A DNA stretch of 39,631 bases, taken from contig JBBSGI010000022.1 in assembly GCA_038254365.1 (NCBI GenBank), positions 1 to 39,631 on the forward strand. The letters are read 5' to 3'. This DNA comes from JAWWPG01 sp038254365. Lineage in GTDB: Bacteria > Actinomycetota > Actinomycetes > Propionibacteriales > Nocardioidaceae. The notes beneath the pieces are model-generated. The model did no database searches. It had not been told where the DNA came from and saw only the letters and a list, made by a program, of their open reading frames with translations. Below, piece after piece: positions 7,450 to 15,228 of the stretch (its first letter is position 1; each line of letters begins with the position of its first letter). The position numbers were made by a program, and so were the translations under genes.

Positions 7450-7845
7450 TCAACGAATGCCCGTGTCGCACGGGATGTCGACCTTGGAGTACCCGGCCTC
7501 AAGCACATGGGCGTCCATCATCTCGCAGGACATGCCTGCGTCGGCCGTGACGACGTAGTCACCCGGTGCGACCGTGATGCGGAAGGTACCATCGGCTTTC
7601 GTGGTAGCCCGGGCGACAACCCTCCCTGCTGCGTAGCCGTCCCCCGGAATCTGTTGGGAAACAGTGACGGTTACCTCGGCGGCTGGGCGGTCCTTGCATG
7701 GCCTGCCGGCGGTCTCGACGGCACATTGGGGCCCCAGGTGAACCAGGCCGGTGACTCCTGCTCCGGCGCTGGAGGCAGGCTCATGGGTGCCGCATCCGGA
7801 GAGCGCCAGGATCACAGCGATAGCCAGTAGTGGATGCCCGCGCAT
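7450..7845 (-). CDS. Small lipoprotein with carboxypeptidase-regulatory-like domain
   Basis: A 131-residue exported lipoprotein. The N-terminus has a short charged start, a hydrophobic core (LLAIAVILA) and the lipobox LSGC, so Cys18 is the lipidated residue after signal peptidase II cleavage. The mature part is one small beta-sandwich of the carboxypeptidase regulatory-like type: VTGLVHLGPQCAVE, VTVTVSQQIPG, ATTKADGTFRITVAPGDYVV. The pattern 'T.ADGTF.I.V.PGDYVV' is the core of that fold. Four Cys residues in the mature part could form disulfides. These proteins are anchored outside the membrane and have no assigned function. Divergent from the DinB gene at 7917. Confidence 0.75.
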   Translation of the reverse strand: MRGHPLLAIAVILALSGCGTHEPASSAGAGVTGLVHLGPQCAVETAGRPCKDRPAAEVTVTVSQQIPGDGYAAGRVVARATTKADGTFRITVAPGDYVVTADAGMSCEMMDAHVLEAGYSKVDIPCDTGIR

Positions 7846-7916
7846 GTGGATGAGACGCCGAGAAGGGCCGCGCGGTTCCGACCCGGCCTCGCGACCGGTG
7901 CGGGGAGAATAGGGCG

Positions 7917-8495
7917 ATGGACTGGAACTTTCAGCTGGTCGAACAGATGGACCGCCACTTCACGCGGCGGCTGCGGCCGCGGCTGGAGGGGCTCACCGAT
8001 GACGAGTACTTCTGGGAGCCGGTCCCGTCATGGAGCATCCGGCCGCGAGGGGCTGCGGTCTCCCCCGCCCCGATCGGCGTCGGGACCTTCATGCGTAACG
8101 ACGCCCCGGATGATCCCGAGCCCGCGCCGTTCACCACGATCGCTCGGCGGCTGGCGCACATGACGGTGGAGGTGCTCGCCTTGCGCAACGCCGGCCAGTT
8201 CGGACGTGATCCGGCGAGCTGGGAGAGCTGGGAGTACGCCGGGTCGGCCGATGAGGCCCTGACCCAGCTCGACCGTGAGTACCAGACCTGGCTGGTCGGC
8301 GTCCGCGGCCTGGGCGAGAGGGGTCTGACCCGCCGGTGCGGGCCGAGCGAGAACGACTGGGCCGACGAGCCGGTTGCCCGGCTGATCCTGCACATCCACC
8401 GCGAGCTGATTCACCACGGAGCCGAGGTGGCCTGCCTGCGAGACCTCTACGCGCACACCCACAAGGGCCACGGGACGGCCGCCAGCTCATCGTGA
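7917..8495 (+). CDS. DinB-family protein
   Basis: A 192-residue member of the DinB/YfiT-like four-helix-bundle superfamily. It starts MDWNFQLVEQMDRHFTRRLR, has the characteristic 'RLEGLTDDEYFWEPV..WSI' segment after helix 1, a second helix with 'RRLAHMTVEVLALRN' and a C-terminal helix HIHRELIHHGAEVACLRDLY. The histidines of the second and last helices (HM and HHGAE) are those that bind a metal in this fold. Relatives are thiol transferases or unknown enzymes. ATG 7917 is preceded by GGGAGAA at a good distance. It stands alone between the lipoprotein gene (divergent) and the NTF2/TetR operon. Confidence 0.85.
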   Translation: MDWNFQLVEQMDRHFTRRLRPRLEGLTDDEYFWEPVPSWSIRPRGAAVSPAPIGVGTFMRNDAPDDPEPAPFTTIARRLAHMTVEVLALRNAGQFGRDPASWESWEYAGSADEALTQLDREYQTWLVGVRGLGERGLTRRCGPSENDWADEPVARLILHIHRELIHHGAEVACLRDLYAHTHKGHGTAASSS

Positions 8496-8591
8496 TGTGT
8501 CAACGGGGGCTGAAGCCCAGAGCGACCCAGGAGTAGTGCGGTCTACGGCGCCTGGTGGGCACGGGTCATTGGCCAAACTTGGGCGGCCCGC

Positions 8592-8620
8592 TTGACGTCG
8601 GGCCACCACGCTGCCATCTT
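8592..8620 (+). promoter_or_regulatory. Candidate sigma70-type promoter for the NTF2-TetR operon
   Basis: TTGACG (8592-8597) and CATCTT (8615-8620) are separated by 17 bp. The -35 matches the consensus at five of six positions; the -10 is weak. Transcription would begin at or just past the ATG at 8627, so the mRNA may be leaderless. The TetR-like palindrome overlaps the -10. Confidence 0.4.
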
Positions 8621-8636
8621 AGTCGGATGACTAAGA
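8617..8636. promoter_or_regulatory. Candidate TetR operator (perfect 8-bp inverted repeat)
   Basis: TCTTAGTC and GACTAAGA flank the four bases GGAT, giving a 20-bp dyad that overlaps both the presumed -10 element and the start codon of the NTF2-like gene (ATG 8627). Arms of the type TTAGTC-N4-GACTAA are common for TetR-family repressors, and the TetR gene is the next gene of the same operon. Autorepression is therefore the simplest reading. Confidence 0.6.
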
Positions 8637-9007
8637 CAGTCGACCAGGATGCGCTGCTGATTCAGGCGGCCGTCGTAGCCGCCGTACTGGTCTACTTCGA
8701 GGGCTGGTTCGAAGGCGACGCCGGCCGGATGGCACGAGCGCTCCATCCCGGACTCGCCAAACGTGCGCTCGCCGATGATGGCGAAACCTTGAACGAGACG
8801 TCCGCCGACAAGATGGTAGACGCCACCGCGCGGGGCATCGGGCGCGGACTGAGCGTCGGCGACAACCGGATCCACGTCACGGTGGAGGGCATCCATGGTT
8901 CGATCGCGCATGCGACCGTCCGGTCAGCGCTCTATCGAGAGTATGTCGAATTGGCACAAACGTCGCACGGCTGGAAGATCGTGAACACGCTATGGGCCCG
9001 AGCGTAG
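8627..9007 (+). CDS. NTF2-like / putative lumazine-binding domain protein
   Basis: A 126-residue protein of the NTF2-like cone fold, in the branch often annotated as putative lumazine-binding. It shows the initial helices (AAVVAAVLVYFEGWFEGDAG), the turn 'MARALHPGLAKRAL', the strand pair HVTVEGIHGSIAHATVRSAL and the closing strand LAQTSHGWKIVNTLWARA. The pocket may bind a small hydrophobic ligand or catalyse an isomerase-type step; the function is unknown. Start ATG 8627 lies within the candidate TetR operator. The 3' end overlaps the TetR gene by 16 bp, so the two are co-translated and the protein may handle a compound sensed by that regulator. Confidence 0.75.
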   Translation: MTKTVDQDALLIQAAVVAAVLVYFEGWFEGDAGRMARALHPGLAKRALADDGETLNETSADKMVDATARGIGRGLSVGDNRIHVTVEGIHGSIAHATVRSALYREYVELAQTSHGWKIVNTLWARA

Positions 9008-9573
9008 CCACCTCCTCGACACCCCGTTCTACGGCCGAGCAGGCGCTGCTCGATGCCGCCGAACGCGTTCTGGTCGACTCCGGGCATGCCGGCATCACGA
9101 CACGGCGCTTGGCGGACGAGGCGGGCGTCAACCATGGCCTCGTCCACTACTACTTCGGGTCGGTCGAGAACCTGCTCGCCCGGGTGCTCGAGCGGTTCAC
9201 GAGCCGGTTGATCGCGCGACAGCGCGACCTGTATGCCGCCGACATCCCCTTTCTGGAGAAGTGGCGAACGGCGATGCGATATCTCACGAGCGAAGACGTG
9301 GCGTACCAGAAGGTCTGGCTGGAGCTACAGGCCCTCTCCTGGAACAGGCCAGAGCTGCTGCAGCGGGTCGCGCGCGTTCATGGCGAGTGGCGGGCCGTCC
9401 TGATGGAGGCGTTGGCCGAGCCTCGCGAGCGCATGGGCATCGAGATGCCCCTCGTCTCGCTTGTTTCGCTGGTCATGACGTTCAACGAGGGCATCATCTT
9501 GGAGCGTCTGTCCGGCGTCACCTCGGCGCACCGCCCTCTTCTGGAGTGGATCGACGGATGGTTGGCGAAATGA
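8992..9573 (+). CDS. TetR/AcrR-family regulator
   Basis: A 193-residue regulator. Residues about 14-60 form the TetR helix-turn-helix: EQALLDAAERVLVDSGHAGI, TTRRLADEAGVNHGLVHYYF, then GSVENLLARVLERF. The remainder is the helical ligand-binding and dimer domain (WLELQALSWNRPELLQRVAR, 'VMTFNEGIILERLSGV'), similar to TetR regulators seen beside alpha/beta hydrolases. It overlaps the NTF2-like gene upstream and shares an ATGA stop-start overlap with the hydrolase-glycosyltransferase remnant downstream, so all three formed one operon. The likely operator is the inverted repeat at 8617-8636. Confidence 0.9.
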   Translation: MGPSVATSSTPRSTAEQALLDAAERVLVDSGHAGITTRRLADEAGVNHGLVHYYFGSVENLLARVLERFTSRLIARQRDLYAADIPFLEKWRTAMRYLTSEDVAYQKVWLELQALSWNRPELLQRVARVHGEWRAVLMEALAEPRERMGIEMPLVSLVSLVMTFNEGIILERLSGVTSAHRPLLEWIDGWLAK

Positions 9574-11225
9574 CTACGCCAGCAAGGGAACAAGCCCGCG
9601 CCCGCTACCCCGACACCGAGGGGTAGGTCCAACGCGACGGCGTCCGGGTTTTCTATGGGGTGTACGGCGACCAGGGGCCCACAGTCTTGTTCGTGCCGCC
9701 GTGGTCGATAGGGTGCTGGGCATCACCTTCCTGGCCCCATCGCTTCCGCTGGCGCCCGGGCACCCGAACCGCGCCGTGCCCTTCGACGAGCCACTCGACA
9801 CAGACCAGGGCTGGGCAAAGTACAACACGCACTACTGGCGCCGCGACTACCGCGGGTTCGTCGAGTTCTTCATGTCGCAATGTGCAACGGATCCGCACTC
9901 GACCAAACTCATCGAGGACGGCAGCCACTTGATGCATGCGCGTGACCCGGTGAAGGTGAACCTCCTGCTGCGTGACTTCATTGCACCATCGAGGCCGGGC
10001 GCGCGTTGGGTCCGGGGGAAGTCGACGCCGAAGCGGCCTTGTTCATCTCCTCACCCATCGGCCTGGGCCATGCCCAGCGTGACGCAGCCATCGCCGACGA
10101 GCTACGCAAGATCCACCCGGACCTCGAGATCGACTGGCTGGCTCAGCACCCGGTGACGAAGGTGCTCGAAGCCCGGGGCGAGCGGGTCCACGCGGCGAGC
10201 GCGCACCTCGCCAACGAGTCCGGCCACATCGAGAGCGAGTCCGCGGAGCACGACCTGCACTGCTTCCAGGCGATCCGACGGATGGACGAGATCTTGCTCT
10301 CGAACTTCATGGTGTTCGACGACGTCGTCAGCGCGGAGGACTATGACCTCTGGATCGGCGACGAGGCCTGGGAGCTCGACTACTACCTGCACGAGAACCC
10401 GGAGCGCAAGCGAGCAGCGTACGCGTGGCTGACCGACTTCGTCGGCTGGTTGCCGATGGCCGACAACGGCGACCGCGAGGCATTCCTCACCGCGGACTAC
10501 AACGCCGAGATGATCGAGCACAGCGCCCGGTTCCCGCGGATCCGGGACCGGGCGCTCTTCGTGGGCAACGCCGACGACATCGTCCCCGATGCGTTCGGAC
10601 CTGACCTGCCGCTGATCCGCGACTGGACGCAGGACCATTACGACTTCGCCGGGTACGTGACCGGTATCGATCCCGCTGACCTCTCCGACTGCGCGGCCCT
10701 TCGCTCGACTTTGGGCTATCGACCCGACGAGCAGGTCTGCCTGGTGACTGTCGGTGGGTCGGGCGTGGGCGTACCGCTGCTACGACGAGTCATCGAGGCC
10801 TTTCCGCTGGCCAGCAAGCTCGTTCCCGCGCTGCGCATGGTCGTCGTTGCCGGTCCCCGGATCGACCCCGCCGCCCTCCCGCAGACACCCGGCCTCGAGA
10901 TTCGCCAGTACGTCCCGAACCTGTACCGCCACCTCGCCGCATGCGACCTGGCCGTCGTCCAGGGTGGCCTGACGACAGCGATGGAGCTGACGACGAACCA
11001 GCGACCGTTCCTGTACTTCCCGCTCCGGCACCACTTCGAGCAGAACTTCCATGTCCGCCACCGGCTGGAACGGTACGGTGCCGGACGCTACATGGACTAG
11101 AGATCGAGACCGCCGAGTCGATCGCCGAGGCCATCGCCGATGAGATCGGACGGGCGGTCGACTACCGCCCGGTCGAGACCGATGGAGCAGCGCGGGCGGC
11201 GGCGCTGATCGCGGAGTTGCTCTGA
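9570..11225 (+). pseudogene. Alpha/beta-hydrolase-glycosyltransferase fusion, decayed
   Basis: The start ATG 9570 overlaps the TetR stop and reads MTTPAREQARARYPDTEG, then an in-frame TAG replaces the expected Tyr, followed by VQRDGVRVFYGVYGDQGPTV. That is the start of an alpha/beta hydrolase. The catalytic middle is missing. Later pieces are ITFLAPSLPLAPGHPNRAVP, 'GWAKYNTHYWRRDYRGFVEF' and HLMHARDPVKVNLLLRDFI with the catalytic-His region. After a frameshift near 10,000 a GT1/MurG-like glycosyltransferase follows (ALFISSPIGLGHAQRDAAIA to HHFEQNFHVRHRLERYGAGR). One lost base at 11,098 makes a premature TAG and cuts off 40 residues ending at 11,225. The transferase alone might still be made from TTG 10,006, without its last helices. 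Confidence 0.7.
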
Positions 11226-11392
11226 GCCGAAAGGGAGCCCCAACCGTTCCGGCGGAGTGGGCACATCCGCGACCAAGGTGGCGCGTCGCCGGTGAGTTTG
11301 CCTCCACCGCTCGGGGTACGGATCGGGGGGAGCGGCGCGAGCCGTGAGTCGCACCGTGCATACTGGCTACCGATCCGTGAGGAGCGACTGAC
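11226..11392 (+). promoter_or_regulatory. Promoter region of the pgmB-GH65 operon
   Basis: 167 bases upstream of the phosphoglucomutase gene. GCATACTGG near 11,357 offers a plausible -10 (CATACT), but no good -35 is visible 17 bp before it. GAGGAG about 8 bases before ATG 11,393 is a strong ribosome binding site. No operator dyad was found. Confidence 0.35.
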
Positions 11393-12133
11393 ATGGCCCT
11401 GGGACTTCCCGACGGGGTGACGGCGTGCCTGTTCGATCTCGACGGCGTGCTGACCAACACGGCTGCCGTCCATGCCGTCGCCTGGAAGCAGGCTTTCGAC
11501 ACCTTCCTGCGGCAGCGCGAGGGCGACGACTTCACCTCCTTCGACCTGCACCGCGACTACGCGGTCTACGTCGACGGCAAGCCTCGTGAGGACGGCGTGC
11601 GCGACTTCCTCGCGTCGCGAGGCATCACGCTGCCCGAAGGCACACGCGACGACGGCCCGGAGGTGGAGTCCGTGCACGGTGTGGGGCGGCTCAAGAACGA
11701 CGAGCTCACCCGACGCATCGAGGAGGACGGAGTCGAGGTCTTCCCCGGCTCCCTGCGCTACCTGCAGGCGGCGCGAGCCGCCGGCCTGCGGCGCATCGTG
11801 GTCTCCTCGAGCGCCAACACGGAGCTCGTCCTGCGGGTCACGGGGCTCGAGGAGTACGTCGAGGGGCGGATCGACGGCGTCACGTTGGCCGAGCGTCACC
11901 TCCCCGGCAAACCCAGGCCGGACTCCTTCCTCGCCGGGGCCGAGTTGGCCGGTGTGGCGGCAAAGCAGGCGGCGGTCTTCGAGGACGCCCTGGCGGGCGT
12001 GGCGGCCGGACGCGCGGGCGGCTTTGGATATGTGGTGGGCGTGGACCGCGAGCACCAGGCGCGTGAGCTCAAGGAGCACGGCGCGGACGTCGTCGTATCC
12101 GACCTGGCGGACCTGCTGGGCGACGAGCAGTGA
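11393..12133 (+). CDS. pgmB: Beta-phosphoglucomutase-family HAD hydrolase
   Basis: A 246-residue HAD-superfamily enzyme. Motif I is FDLDGVLTNT, with Asp15 the nucleophile that is phosphorylated and Asp17 the acid/base. Motif II is VVSSSANT, the Lys loop is GKPRPDSFLAGAELAG and motif IV is VFEDALAGVAAGRAG. A helical cap lies between motifs I and II. Beta-phosphoglucomutase converts beta-glucose 1-phosphate to glucose 6-phosphate in the cytoplasm. Its stop overlaps the GTG start of the GH65 gene (GTGA), and GH65 phosphorylases release exactly beta-glucose 1-phosphate, so the pairing supports this assignment strongly. A clear GAGGAG site precedes ATG 11,393. Confidence 0.88.
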   Translation: MALGLPDGVTACLFDLDGVLTNTAAVHAVAWKQAFDTFLRQREGDDFTSFDLHRDYAVYVDGKPREDGVRDFLASRGITLPEGTRDDGPEVESVHGVGRLKNDELTRRIEEDGVEVFPGSLRYLQAARAAGLRRIVVSSSANTELVLRVTGLEEYVEGRIDGVTLAERHLPGKPRPDSFLAGAELAGVAAKQAAVFEDALAGVAAGRAGGFGYVVGVDREHQARELKEHGADVVVSDLADLLGDEQ

Positions 12134-14493
12134 TCCGGAGCGCTCGGTTTCCGGTCGAGCCGTGGCAAGTCCGTGAAGTCAGCCTCGACCTGGACATGCT
12201 GGCCCAGTCCGAGTCGATCTTCGCGCTCTCCAACGGTCACATCGGCCTGCGTGGCAACCTCGACGAGGGCGACCCCTACGGGCTGCCGGGGACGTACCTG
12301 AACTCCTTCTACGAAACGCGCCCCCTGCCGTACGCCGAGGCCGGGTACGGATATCCGGAATCGGGCCAGACCGTGGTGAACGTGACCGACGCCAAGCTGA
12401 TCCGCCTGCTGGTGGACGACGAGCCGTTCGACATGCGGTACGGGCGCATCGTCAACCATGAGCGGATCCTCGACCTCAGATGCGGGCTCCTGCACCGCGA
12501 CGTCACCTGGTGCTCGCCCTCGGGGCGGGTGGTGAGGGTCCGTTCACACCGCCTGGTGTCGCTCACCCAGCGCGCCATCGTTGCCATCGCCTACGAGGTG
12601 GAGGCCGTCGACTCCGCGACCCGGGTCGTCCTGCAGTCGGAGCTGGTGGCGAACGAGGACGTGCCCGCCCCGTCGAGCGACCCCCGCGTCGCGGCCGCCC
12701 TCAGCAAACCGTTGCAGCCCGTGGAGCACCGCAGCCACGACAACCGCTCGTCACTTGTCCACCAGTGCCGGCAGTCCGGTCTGCGCATGGCGGCGGCGGT
12801 CGACCACATCATCGACGGTGACCTCACCCCCGACTCGCACACCTACCTCGAGGAGAACTGGTCCCGGACCACGGTGGGAGCGAAGCTGGAGGCCGGCCAA
12901 CGGCTGACGCTGACCAAGTTCGCGTCGTACGGCTGGTCGAGCCAGCGCACGACGCATGCGTTGCGGGACCAGGTCGACGCAGCCCTCTCCGCGGCCCTGC
13001 ACACCGGCTGGGAGGAGCTGGTGAACGAGCAGAGCCGTTACCTCGAAGAGTTCTGGGACGGCGCCGACGTACAGGTCGAGGGAGACGAGACGATCCAGCA
13101 GGCGGTTCGCTTCGGGCTGTTCCACGTGCTGCAGGCCGGCGCCCGAGCGGAGCAGCGCGCCATCCCGGCGAAAGGACTCACCGGCCCCGGGTACGACGGT
13201 CACACCTTCTGGGACACCGAGAACTACGTGCTGCCGGTGCTGGTGGCCACCGCGCCACGGGCCGCCGCAGACGCCCTGCGCTGGCGGCACTCCACCATGG
13301 ACCTGGCCGAGCAGCGGGCTCGCACCCTCTACCTTGAGGGCGCCGCGTTCCCGTGGCGCACGATCCGCGGCCAGGAGTGCAGTGCGTACTGGCCGGCCGG
13401 TACTGCGGCCTTCCACGTCAACGCCGACATCGCCCTGGCAGCGGCGAGGTACGTCAGCTGGACCGGGGATACCGACTTCGAGCGGACCTGTGCGCTGCCC
13501 CTGCTGATCCAGACCGCCCGGCTCTGGGCGTCGCTGGGCTATGCGGGCGACGACGGCAAGTTCCACATCGACGGGGTCACCGGGCCGGACGAGTACAGCG
13601 CGATCGTGGACGACAACACCTACACCAACCTGATGGCTGCCCGGAATTTGGTGGCCGCGGCGGAGGTGGCGCGTCGCTGGCCCGATGACGCGATGTTGCT
13701 GCGGGTGACCGATGACGAGACGCGTCTGTGGCGGGCGGCGGGGGAGTCCATCTCCGTCCCCTACGACGAGGAACGGCGGATGCCGGAGCAGGATCGCGGG
13801 TCGACCCATCGCCAGCGCTGGGACTTCGCCGAGACCGCACGCAACAACCGCTATCCGCTGCTGCTGCACTACCCCTACGTCGACATCTACCGCAAGCAGG
13901 TGGTGAAACAGGCCGATCTGGTGCTCGCCATGCACTGGTGTGGGGATGCCTTCACCCTCGACGAGAAGGCGCGCGCCTTCTCCTACTACGAGGAGCTGAC
14001 GGTTCGGGACTCCTCGCTGTCAGCGTGCAGCCAGGCGATCCTGGCTGCCGAGGTGGGGCATCTGGACCTCGCCCACGAGTACCTCCAAGAGGCCGCGCTG
14101 ATGGATCTCCACGACCTCGAGCACAACACCCGCGACGGTGTCCACGTCGCCTCGTTGGCCGGGGCTTGGCTCGGCGTGGTCTGCGGGTTCGGCGGTCTCC
14201 GCGACCACGGCGGCCGGCTCAGCTTCGCTCCTCGCCTCCCGCCGCGGATCACCGCGATGACGTTCACCCTCAGGTGGCGTGGGGACAAGGTGCGGGTGGG
14301 CGTCACGCCGGAACGCGTCACCTACACGGTCGACGCCGCGTCGGGGGAGGGCGTCGAGCTGCTCCATCACGGCGAGCCGCTCACCGTCGCTGCCGGTGCC
14401 CCGGTCACGCGGGATATTCCGCATCTGGGCCCGACTACCCCACGCCCGACGCAGCCCGAGGGACGGGCCCCCGGGGGTAGTGGGTCAGCTTGA
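12130..14493 (+). CDS. Glycoside hydrolase family 65 disaccharide phosphorylase
   Basis: A 787-residue GH65 enzyme. Order: N-terminal beta-sandwich (ESIFALSNGHIGLRGNLDEG, 'GTYLNSFYE'), linker helices, the (alpha/alpha)6 catalytic barrel (KGLTGPGYDGHTFWDTENYV, FPWRTIRGQE) and a C-terminal beta part. The catalytic acid is Glu488 in VTGPDEYSAIVDDN, close to the position known for maltose phosphorylase. The phosphate-side motif is 'KQADLVLAMH'. GH65 members cleave maltose, trehalose, kojibiose or nigerose with inorganic phosphate, releasing beta-glucose 1-phosphate and glucose; I cannot fix the specificity by eye. GTG 12,130 overlaps the pgmB stop. The 3' end overlaps the convergent kinase-like gene by 9 bp. 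The C-terminal 25 residues are a Pro/Gly-rich tail. Confidence 0.92.
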   Translation: MIRSARFPVEPWQVREVSLDLDMLAQSESIFALSNGHIGLRGNLDEGDPYGLPGTYLNSFYETRPLPYAEAGYGYPESGQTVVNVTDAKLIRLLVDDEPFDMRYGRIVNHERILDLRCGLLHRDVTWCSPSGRVVRVRSHRLVSLTQRAIVAIAYEVEAVDSATRVVLQSELVANEDVPAPSSDPRVAAALSKPLQPVEHRSHDNRSSLVHQCRQSGLRMAAAVDHIIDGDLTPDSHTYLEENWSRTTVGAKLEAGQRLTLTKFASYGWSSQRTTHALRDQVDAALSAALHTGWEELVNEQSRYLEEFWDGADVQVEGDETIQQAVRFGLFHVLQAGARAEQRAIPAKGLTGPGYDGHTFWDTENYVLPVLVATAPRAAADALRWRHSTMDLAEQRARTLYLEGAAFPWRTIRGQECSAYWPAGTAAFHVNADIALAAARYVSWTGDTDFERTCALPLLIQTARLWASLGYAGDDGKFHIDGVTGPDEYSAIVDDNTYTNLMAARNLVAAAEVARRWPDDAMLLRVTDDETRLWRAAGESISVPYDEERRMPEQDRGSTHRQRWDFAETARNNRYPLLLHYPYVDIYRKQVVKQADLVLAMHWCGDAFTLDEKARAFSYYEELTVRDSSLSACSQAILAAEVGHLDLAHEYLQEAALMDLHDLEHNTRDGVHVASLAGAWLGVVCGFGGLRDHGGRLSFAPRLPPRITAMTFTLRWRGDKVRVGVTPERVTYTVDAASGEGVELLHHGEPLTVAAGAPVTRDIPHLGPTTPRPTQPEGRAPGGSGSA

Positions 14494-15039
14494 ATCCGCG
14501 GCTGCGAGCGCGTGCAGGAGTGCCTCATACGCTGCATCCACACCAAGGCCAGTGGTATCGATTCGAATGGTCTGCGGCCGGTCGGCAAGATACTCGTCGA
14601 GGTGACCGCGAATCCTGTCGACCAGGCCGCTGTCGGGACCCTCAAGCCTTGCCTGGATGTGCGCCTCGACGTCGCTGGTGGGCCGCTTCCCGAGTAGGCG
14701 TACGTAATGCTCATCGTCGCGTACGGTCAGCGCCACCTCGATGTACGCCGCTCCGGCTTCGCGGACTGTTTCCTCGAAGCCGGGGCTGCGGTCGTGGCTC
14801 GTGACTAGTTGCGGCAGGATCACGTCGTGTCCCTGACGCAGGTGACGCGTCGCCAGCGTGCGCCCATGATCCCGGGCGACCTCCAACGCAGCCGAGAAGT
14901 TCTCACGCCAACCACCAATCAGTCCGACGAGTACATCAAGGTCAAGCACGAGGCTTCCCGCATGCTCATCGGCGTACCTGCGGGCGAGCGTGGACTTACC
15001 GACTCGGGAGGGGCCGTTCAGGTGGATCAGACATGACAT
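14485..15039 (-). CDS. Small P-loop NTPase (kinase/phosphotransferase-like)
   Basis: A 184-residue P-loop protein. The Walker A motif is GPSRVGKST (residues 9-17) right after the first strand MSCLIHLN; LVLDLDVLVGLIGGW is the usual second strand with an acidic pair, and GHDVILPQLVTS the third. Near the C-terminus, HIQARLEGPDSGLVDRIRGH may form the lid, and residues ending 'QTIRIDTTGLGVDAAYEAL' close the fold with a DTT pattern typical of adenylate-kinase-like and chloramphenicol-phosphotransferase-like enzymes. The substrate is unknown; many such proteins phosphorylate small molecules or sugars. ATG 15,039 was chosen because the P-loop strand must begin there. Tail-to-tail overlap of 9 bp with the GH65 gene. 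Confidence 0.72.
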   Translation of the reverse strand: MSCLIHLNGPSRVGKSTLARRYADEHAGSLVLDLDVLVGLIGGWRENFSAALEVARDHGRTLATRHLRQGHDVILPQLVTSHDRSPGFEETVREAGAAYIEVALTVRDDEHYVRLLGKRPTSDVEAHIQARLEGPDSGLVDRIRGHLDEYLADRPQTIRIDTTGLGVDAAYEALLHALAAADSS

Positions 15040-15228
15040 GCGGTGACCATAACTGAGGAGACGCGACAGGCAAGCTATAGCCTGTGGCCTGCTCACGCAA
15101 GCGCCCGACCCGCGGAGGGTTGGTCGGCCCGGCCGGGCCCCCGCGGGCACGGCGACCGCCTCGACCGCCGGCGGTGGGCGCACCCACGTCACCGAGCAGC
15201 TCGAGGGAGCAGTCGGTGCTTTGGTGAG

